In this document: one piece after another, positions 40,285-45,314 of the stretch | How the letters are laid out: every line of letters begins with the position of its first letter | How positions within the stretch are numbered: position 1 is the stretch's first letter | NCBI GenBank assembly: GCA_963661545.1 | Contig: CAVLCU010000003.1 | Location: 1 to 45,314 of the forward strand | Origin: Scatomonas sp963661545 | GTDB lineage: Bacteria; Bacillota; Clostridia; Lachnospirales; Lachnospiraceae | Direction of reading: 5' to 3' | Length of the DNA stretch: 45,314 bases | Position numbers and translations under genes: made by a program | Notes under the pieces: generated by a model | Told to the model about the DNA's origin: nothing | Database searches by the model: none | The model's input: the letters and a program-made list of their open reading frames with translations, nothing else

Positions 40285-41211
40285 ATGCAGCAGGGAACCG
40301 TATTAAGAATTGAGAGAATCTCTCCCAACGATGGCAGGGGGCTGCGCACGGTGGTATTTCTCAAGGGCTGTCCCCTCCGCTGTCGCTGGTGTTCTACCCC
40401 GGAGTCCCAGAAAGGGGAGCCGGAGCTCTACTATAAGCAGCAAAAATGCATTCACTGCGGCCTGTGCATCCGCACCTGTCCCCAGCAGGCCTTGTCTGTT
40501 TCCCAGGATAGACTTGCTGTGGTCAGGGACAAGGAGAAATGTAACCATTGCTTCCGCTGCGCAGAGGTCTGCCTGATGGAGGCAAGAGGGGTATATGGGA
40601 AGAAAATGACGGTGGAAGAGGTGATGACGGAGATCCGCAAGGAGTCTTTGTTCTACTTCTTCTCCCAGGGGGGCGTGACCTTAAGCGGCGGGGATATTCT
40701 TCTGCAGGCGGAATTCGCCGCAGAGATCCTGCGCCGCTGCAAGGAGGAGTGCCTGCATACCATGGCGGAGTTGGATATGTTTGGCTCTTATGAAAAAGTG
40801 CGCAGGGTGGTGGAGCATCTGGATGCTTATTATACGGATATTAAGCTGATGGATGAGGAAGCCCATAAGAAATGGACCGGGGTCAGCAATGCAAGTATTC
40901 TTGCCAATATAAGGCGCTCTTCCCGGGAATTTCCGGAGAAGCCCTTGCATGTCAGACTTCCCCTGATCCCGGGAGTCAATGATTCGAAAGAGAATATAGG
41001 GGAAACCATTGATTTCTGTAAGGAGCTTCCCTCCTGCCGGGAATTGGAAATTCTGCCCTATCATCGGTTGGGAAGCTCCACCTATGACTATCTGGAGCGC
41101 GGCTATGAGCTGGCTCATCTGGAACCCATGGATCCGGAGGAGGCAGAGGAGAGACTGGGGGGCGTCGATAGAGATGCCCTGCCCTTTGCCTTGAAAGTAG
41201 CAAGACGTTGA
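40285..41211 (+). CDS. glycyl radical enzyme activase (radical SAM)
   Basis: 308 residues. The radical SAM motif is CPLRCRWC (Cys29, Cys33, Cys36). An inserted ferredoxin domain carries two more [4Fe-4S] motifs: CIHCGLCIRTC (55-65) and CNHCFRCAEVC (86-96). GGDILLQ replaces the usual GGEPLLQ SAM-binding segment. It installs the radical on Gly769 of the upstream enzyme. The two extra clusters are typical of dehydratase/lyase activases, absent in PFL activase. Confidence 0.95.
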   Translation: MQQGTVLRIERISPNDGRGLRTVVFLKGCPLRCRWCSTPESQKGEPELYYKQQKCIHCGLCIRTCPQQALSVSQDRLAVVRDKEKCNHCFRCAEVCLMEARGVYGKKMTVEEVMTEIRKESLFYFFSQGGVTLSGGDILLQAEFAAEILRRCKEECLHTMAELDMFGSYEKVRRVVEHLDAYYTDIKLMDEEAHKKWTGVSNASILANIRRSSREFPEKPLHVRLPLIPGVNDSKENIGETIDFCKELPSCRELEILPYHRLGSSTYDYLERGYELAHLEPMDPEEAEERLGGVDRDALPFALKVARR

Positions 41212-41265
41212 GAGGGGAAAAATAAGGTATTTATCATATAAAAACAGGAATAGGAGAAGATAGGT

Positions 41266-42696
41266 ATGAGACTGAAATACGATTTTGCGGATAAGGAAGA
41301 ATTGGATCTGCTTCATGAGTATTCCATGAAGCTGATGGAGGAGAATGGAATTATCTTTGCCTGCCAGGAACTGATCGATATTTTCAAAGACCATGGCTTC
41401 CGTACAGACGGTGAGATTGTATATATGACGGAGAAGGATGTGAAGAAGGCCCTGGAGACCTGTCCTCGGACCTTTGAATGGTACGGAAGAGATTCCAAGC
41501 TTACGGTAGGTGACGGCAAGACCATCTGCGCCCCTTCCTACGGTCCCATCTTCATGCTGGAGGATGGCCAGTTCTATAAGATTGACCGCAAGCGTTATAC
41601 GGATTGGGCCAAATTAAATGCCTCCAGCAAGGTTTTGCAGGTCAGCAATCCCAATCAGCTGGACTTCTCCTTTATTCCGGAGCAATATGCAACCAACTGG
41701 GCTCAGGCCACTATTTTGATGCTGGATCAGAGACCCACCATGGGTATGGTAGATGGCAAGAAGAGCGCTCAGGATTCCATCCGGATGGTACAGGATTTCT
41801 ATGGCATCTATGACAAGCCGGTGGTGAACAGCCTGATCAGCATCGCCTCTCCCTGCCATATGTCTACGGCTATGTGTGAGGCTTTGATCGAGTATGCTAA
41901 GGCAGGACAGGCGGTCTTCATCACTCCCTCCAGTATGAGCGGCATGACCGTTCCGGGTTCTATTGCCTCCCTTCTTCTGTCCAATAATGTAGAAACTCTG
42001 GCCGGTATTGTGGCTGCTCAGTTGATCCAGCCGGGAACTCCCGTCATGTATGGAATCCAGAGTCACGGCTGCGATCTGCGTTTCGGAACCCCCTCCATCG
42101 GCAGCGCCGAGCAGGTATTGATTTTCTCTGCTGCCAAGGCCATGGGAAGCTATTACAATCTCCCGGTTCGGACCGGAGGTTCCTCCTGTGATGCCAAGCA
42201 GGTGGATATGCAGGCAGGTATTGAGTCTTATGCTACTATGTTTGCTACCATTCAAAGCGGGGCAGACCTGATGGTACATGCCCTGGGAAGTCTGGAATCT
42301 GACAGCTCTGTCAGCCTGGACAAGCTCATCTATGATGAGGAGGTTCTGCTGATGGCCCAGAGGGTGACCAGAGGCTTTGAAGTCAGTGAAGAAACCCTGC
42401 TCTATGACTGCTTTCTGGAGGCGGGCCCCGGCGGTCAGTTCCTGACCCTGTCGGATGACAATATGGAAGACAGCCTCTGCTGCTACAGAGAGGATTATAT
42501 GATCAGTAAGATTGCCAACCACGTATCCCACGGAACCTGGGAGGAGCATGGACGGGAGATGATCACCGACGTCACCAAGAAGATGTGGAAGAAGCGCCTG
42601 GAGGAATTCCAGGCTCCGGAGATGAGCAAAGACCAGAAGGAGGTTCTGGAGAGATATGTACCCAAGGAGCTCCTGTATGGGGAAGGACAGGCATAA
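41266..42696 (+). CDS. MttB family (trimethylamine methyltransferase-like) protein
   Basis: 476 residues matching the MttB superfamily: LLHEYSMKLMEENGI, DVKKALETCPRTFEWYGRD and APSYGPIFMLEDG near the N-terminus, and the C-terminal GPGGQFLTLSDDNMED. There is no in-frame TAG, so it is a non-pyrrolysine homologue. Such proteins demethylate quaternary amines such as glycine betaine, carnitine or proline betaine onto a corrinoid protein. No corrinoid protein gene is in the window. AGGAGAAGATAGGT precedes the ATG, and the gene is 54 bases after the activase, so co-transcription is likely. Exact substrate unknown. Confidence 0.9.
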   Translation: MRLKYDFADKEELDLLHEYSMKLMEENGIIFACQELIDIFKDHGFRTDGEIVYMTEKDVKKALETCPRTFEWYGRDSKLTVGDGKTICAPSYGPIFMLEDGQFYKIDRKRYTDWAKLNASSKVLQVSNPNQLDFSFIPEQYATNWAQATILMLDQRPTMGMVDGKKSAQDSIRMVQDFYGIYDKPVVNSLISIASPCHMSTAMCEALIEYAKAGQAVFITPSSMSGMTVPGSIASLLLSNNVETLAGIVAAQLIQPGTPVMYGIQSHGCDLRFGTPSIGSAEQVLIFSAAKAMGSYYNLPVRTGGSSCDAKQVDMQAGIESYATMFATIQSGADLMVHALGSLESDSSVSLDKLIYDEEVLLMAQRVTRGFEVSEETLLYDCFLEAGPGGQFLTLSDDNMEDSLCCYREDYMISKIANHVSHGTWEEHGREMITDVTKKMWKKRLEEFQAPEMSKDQKEVLERYVPKELLYGEGQA

Positions 42697-42784
42697 AAAG
42701 CGCAAAGCTGTGGACGCCATGCCGGAGGGTTAAAAAGAGGCGGCCATCGGGCAAGGGACCGGTGGCCGGCTGGCAGGAAATAAC

Positions 42785-42813
42785 TTGCGAATAGTCACAT
42801 TATATGATAAACT
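42785..42813 (+). promoter_or_regulatory. weak promoter candidate for the alcohol dehydrogenase gene
   Basis: TTGCGA (42785-42790), 17-base spacer, TAAACT (42808-42813). The match is modest. The gene may equally be read from the upstream operon, because no T-run terminator lies in the gap. Confidence 0.3.
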
Positions 42814-42833
42814 ATAGGAAATAATATCCTATA
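42813..42833. promoter_or_regulatory. dyad TATAGGA-N7-TCCTATA upstream of the alcohol dehydrogenase
   Basis: Perfect 7-bp arms (42813-42819 and 42827-42833), about 23 bases before the start codon. Possible operator or RNA hairpin. No regulator can be assigned. Confidence 0.45.
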
Positions 42834-42856
42834 AGGAAAAAAGCGGGAGGTACAAG

Positions 42857-44035
42857 ATGGATAATTTTACTTTTTTCAGCCCAACCTATTTTCAGTTCGG
42901 TAAGGACGCAGAGTCTCTGACCGGTGCCTGTGTCAAGCAGTATGGGGGGACAAGAGCTCTGCTCCACTATGGCGGTGGATCCGTTGTTCGTTCCGGCTTG
43001 CTGGACCGGGTGAAGAAGTCCCTGGATGCAGAGGGAATCACCTATGTGGAGCTGGGAGGCGCCAAGCCCAATCCCTTAAGTGGTCTGGTGTATGAGGGAA
43101 TCGAGCTGGCCAGAAAAGAAAAGGTAGATTTCGTCATCGCCATCGGCGGGGGAAGCGCCATTGACTCTGCTAAGGCCATCGCTTTCGGTAGCCTCTATGA
43201 GGGAGATTTCTGGGATTTCTATGATGGAACCCAGGGTCAGGTACAGAAGGCTCTGCCCATCGGTGTGGTTCTGACTTTGGCTGCTACCGGAAGCGAGGCA
43301 TCCGGAGATGCGGTGGTTACCAATGAAAATGGTATGTATAAGCGCTGCGCAGACGGGGATGTGCTTCGACCCAAGTTCTCTATTATGAATCCGGAGCTGA
43401 CCTGTACCCTGCCGCCCTACCAGACAGCCAGCGGGGCATTTGATATGTTCTCCCACTGCCTGGAGCGCTACTTCACGCATACCAAAGAGGTGGAATTCAC
43501 GGATCGTCTGCTGGAGGCTTGTATGCTGACTATCCTGAAGGAGTCCAGAAGAGTCATGGAGGATCCCTCCTGTTACGAGGCAAGAGCCAACCTTATGTGG
43601 TGCGGTACCATTTCCCATAATAATGTGACCGGCGTAGGCCGTGCCCAGGATTGGGGCACCCATCATATGGAAAATGAGCTTTCCACCCATTATGGCTGCT
43701 CCCACGGAGCAGGTCTTGCTATCCTGACCCCCTCCTGGATGAAATATGCCATGAAGACCCAGGGCTTGGACCGCTTCATCATGTTTGCTACCCGTATTAT
43801 GGGCTGTCAGATGGACTATGAGCATCCGGAGGCAACGGCTCTGGAAGGCATTGAGCGTCTGCAGTACTTCATCAAGGAGATCCTGCATCTGCCCACCACC
43901 ATCGGTGAGATCGGGGGTAAGCCGGAGGATGTTCCGGAACTGGCCAGAAGTATGTTCCACGGCGCCCCCAATCATGGCAACTTCGTGAAGCTGACCAAAG
44001 AAATTGCAGAAGAGATTTATTCTGCTGCTATGTAA
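42857..44035 (+). CDS. iron-containing alcohol dehydrogenase (YqhD/BDH type)
   Basis: 392 residues. NAD(P)-binding GGGSAIDSAKA near residue 97-107. Metal ligands Asp196, His200, His269 and His283 lie in FDMFSHCLE, THHMENELS and CSHGAGLAI with YqhD-like spacing. It probably reduces an aldehyde, the expected product of many glycyl radical eliminases. GGGAGG precedes the ATG. It lies 160 bases after the MttB-like gene and is followed by a terminator. Confidence 0.95.
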   Translation: MDNFTFFSPTYFQFGKDAESLTGACVKQYGGTRALLHYGGGSVVRSGLLDRVKKSLDAEGITYVELGGAKPNPLSGLVYEGIELARKEKVDFVIAIGGGSAIDSAKAIAFGSLYEGDFWDFYDGTQGQVQKALPIGVVLTLAATGSEASGDAVVTNENGMYKRCADGDVLRPKFSIMNPELTCTLPPYQTASGAFDMFSHCLERYFTHTKEVEFTDRLLEACMLTILKESRRVMEDPSCYEARANLMWCGTISHNNVTGVGRAQDWGTHHMENELSTHYGCSHGAGLAILTPSWMKYAMKTQGLDRFIMFATRIMGCQMDYEHPEATALEGIERLQYFIKEILHLPTTIGEIGGKPEDVPELARSMFHGAPNHGNFVKLTKEIAEEIYSAAM

Positions 44036-44042
44036 CTGTCTA

Positions 44043-44066
44043 GGCGGCTGTTGCCGCCTTTCCCCG
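44043..44066 (+). terminator. terminator after the alcohol dehydrogenase
   Basis: GGCGGC (44043-44048) pairs with GCCGCC (44053-44058), then TTTCCCC. A weak T-run, so termination may be partial. Confidence 0.55.
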
Positions 44067-44127
44067 AAGGAAGGATCCTGCATTCCAGGGAGCCTGTCCC
44101 GGGGTTTGAATCGAAAAGGGGTGTTGT

Positions 44128-45039
44128 ATGATGGGTGAATTGGGTGGTCTGGATAAAAAGGCCTTTGTGACACATATGGACGATGTGGAATGGAAGGAAG
44201 CAGGCGAGGGCCTTAGAATCAAGGAGCTCTTATGTGAGAAGAAGGCTGGTAAGACAGAGTTCTATTGCGGTTTGGCGGAGCTGGAGGCAGGCAAGGATAT
44301 CCCGGTGCATCAGGCCAACCTGGCTTGCTGTACCCATCTCCTGGGGGGAGAGGTATGGGCTCGCCTGGGAAGACAGCGCTTCCAGCTGGAAGCAAGTGCC
44401 TCCAACTATTTCCCCATAGGACTTCCCAGAGCTTATGAGGCCTCCGGCAATCAGGGGGTGCGCTTCCTCTATTGCTTTGCCACAGACAATGAGACGGGAG
44501 AGGCGAATCTGAAGATAGAGCCGGTAGCGGAGGAAGTGGCTCGTGCCTACTATCAGCCCAACTGTCCCTCGAATCTTATGAGTCCGGGGACGGCCGGTAC
44601 CGGCTGCCGCTGGGCAACCGCCGGAGATACGGATCCCTGGACCATCGTGGAAGCTGCCCAGGGAAGCAGAAGTCAGGTCTTCCAGGCTCATTTTGACGAG
44701 ATCAAGGGCTGCAAGGAGTTTTGGTGGGGCTTGTGTTCCACCAGACCCAATTGCCGTTATACCCCCCATTTCCACCAGCAGGCGGAGATCTTCTACATTA
44801 TCAGTGGCTTCGGGACTATGTATGGAGGCAGCCAGGTCTTCCGGGTAAGACCGGGAACTCTCTTCTATGCCCCCAGCAATTGTATGCATGGTATGGTCAA
44901 TGACGGAACCGAACCCTTGATCGCCCTCTATGCCTGCAGCATTGAGAAGGCAGGGACCTCCTATAATCGGGAGGAGATTGCCGATGTCCCCATTGTTGCT
45001 CCCGCAGACAGGCATGATCTGATGCTGAGCAAGGTATAA
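44128..45039 (+). CDS. bicupin (double cupin) domain protein
   Basis: 303 residues with two cupin repeats. The C-terminal cupin has full metal-ligand set: His214, His216, Glu220 (HFHQQAE) and His254 (NCMHG). The N-terminal cupin (HQANLACCTH, GGEVWARLG) is degenerate. Bicupins include isomerases, lyases, dioxygenases and sugar-ligand sensors, so no reaction is assigned. Two ATG codons are adjacent (44128 and 44131). AAAAGGGG precedes them. It follows the alcohol dehydrogenase at 92 bases and is likely part of the same pathway. Confidence 0.85.
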   Translation: MMGELGGLDKKAFVTHMDDVEWKEAGEGLRIKELLCEKKAGKTEFYCGLAELEAGKDIPVHQANLACCTHLLGGEVWARLGRQRFQLEASASNYFPIGLPRAYEASGNQGVRFLYCFATDNETGEANLKIEPVAEEVARAYYQPNCPSNLMSPGTAGTGCRWATAGDTDPWTIVEAAQGSRSQVFQAHFDEIKGCKEFWWGLCSTRPNCRYTPHFHQQAEIFYIISGFGTMYGGSQVFRVRPGTLFYAPSNCMHGMVNDGTEPLIALYACSIEKAGTSYNREEIADVPIVAPADRHDLMLSKV

Positions 45040-45078
45040 GAGGGAGTCATGCCACCTGCTGTTTGACACCACCATATA

Positions 45079-45130
45079 GGAAAACCAGCTGCTTTGCACT
45101 TAGGTGCTGCCGCAGCTGGTTTTCCCTTGT
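45079..45130 (+). terminator. terminator after the bicupin gene
   Basis: A perfect 14-bp inverted repeat GGAAAACCAGCTGC (45079-45092) with its complement at 45112-45125, then CTTG. Strong stem. Confidence 0.85.
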
Positions 45131-45215
45131 CTTGGCAGCTGCAAGGGCTCCCTGCCTTTGCCGGGAGCCAGTCATAAAAGGGCTGCATGTTCGACGATAA
45201 GAGCGGAGGATAGAA

Positions 45216-45314
45216 ATGGAAAATCGCAATTTGACCCAGGGGAAAATCTGGAAGGGTCTGCTTCTCTTTGCCCTTCCCCTCTTTGGAACCAGTCTGATCC
45301 AGCAGGTCTATAAC
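45216..45314 (+). CDS. MATE family efflux transporter, N-terminus (partial)
   Basis: The last 33 codons of the window begin MENRNLTQGKIWKGLL and continue LFALPLFGTSLIQQVYN, the usual first helix of NorM/MATE exporters. The ATG has GCGGAGGA upstream. The rest is outside the window. Whether it belongs to the pathway is open, because a strong terminator separates it from the bicupin gene. Confidence 0.8.
   Translation, partial: MENRNLTQGKIWKGLLLFALPLFGTSLIQQVYN

Noticed and set aside
41266..42696. Pyrrolysine-containing trimethylamine methyltransferase
   Set aside because: The frame has no internal TAG codon and no pyl genes are in the window.
42742..42767. GC-rich hairpin after the MttB-like gene as a terminator
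   Set aside because: The stem (GGCCATCGG/CCGGTGGCC) is good but no T-run follows, so I did not call termination. The ADH may be co-transcribed.
42785..42808. TTGCGA with TATGAT as promoter of the alcohol dehydrogenase
   Set aside because: The spacer would be only 12 bases. The 17-base alternative with TAAACT is listed with low confidence.

Overview
The window looks like a chromosomal piece of a Gram-positive anaerobe of the class Clostridia, most likely Lachnospiraceae. The evidence is strong AGGAGG ribosome binding sites, a Clostridia-type S10-spc ribosomal operon with a zinc-type S14 and a KOW protein between map and infA, a lysine riboswitch, sortase B, GdpP, a glycyl radical enzyme and several MttB/UroD-type methyltransferase relatives. 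A run of 10 Ns at 13813-13822 shows that the sequence is a scaffold. No tRNA, rRNA, CRISPR array, insertion sequence or prophage was seen.

Layout. 1-6.8 kb: the tail of an unidentified gene, class B sortase, sirtuin, DUF951, ssb, gdpP, rplI and dnaB, all on +. 6.8-10.2 kb: a 2[4Fe-4S] ferredoxin (-), a membrane SpoIIE-type phosphatase (-), a DUF1858 protein (+) and a GNAT acetyltransferase (-). 10.3-13.2 kb: promoter, lysine riboswitch with terminator, and a three-gene polar amino acid ABC importer whose binding protein has its two lobes in swapped order (circular permutation). 13.3-14.6 kb: a membrane protein resembling a signal peptidase without catalytic residues, crossing the assembly gap. 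14.7-28.1 kb: S10-spc operon from rpsJ to infA with a structured leader. Two copies of an exact 131-bp repeat flank rpsH, and the operon ends at infA without the usual rpmJ-rpsM-rpsK-rpsD-rpoA-rplQ.

28.1-45.3 kb is an accessory catabolic region. It holds a UroD/MtaA-fold protein lacking the zinc ligands, a TetR regulator, a truncated Rossmann leader ORF, a complete Liv-type (branched-chain amino acid family) ABC importer, a small unknown protein and a PAS/AAA+ sigma-54 activator. Divergent from the activator, behind a near-consensus sigma-54 promoter, lie a glycyl radical enzyme, its activase and an MttB-family protein. An iron alcohol dehydrogenase, a bicupin and the start of a MATE transporter follow. 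My reading (inference) is an inducible anaerobic pathway: Liv import of a small amino-acid-like or betaine-like compound, radical C-X cleavage by the glycyl radical enzyme, reduction of the resulting aldehyde by the alcohol dehydrogenase, and an undefined step by the MttB-like protein. The substrate cannot be read from sequence. No microcompartment, corrinoid protein or corrinoid reactivase gene is present in the window, so this is neither a textbook choline/propanediol locus nor a textbook methyltransferase locus.

The most unusual items are the permuted lysine-binding protein, the glycyl radical/MttB locus with its sigma-54 control, the 131-bp duplicated repeat inside the spc operon, the S10 leader fold, and a short TAACCACAGG-plus-hairpin module found at three intergenic sites.
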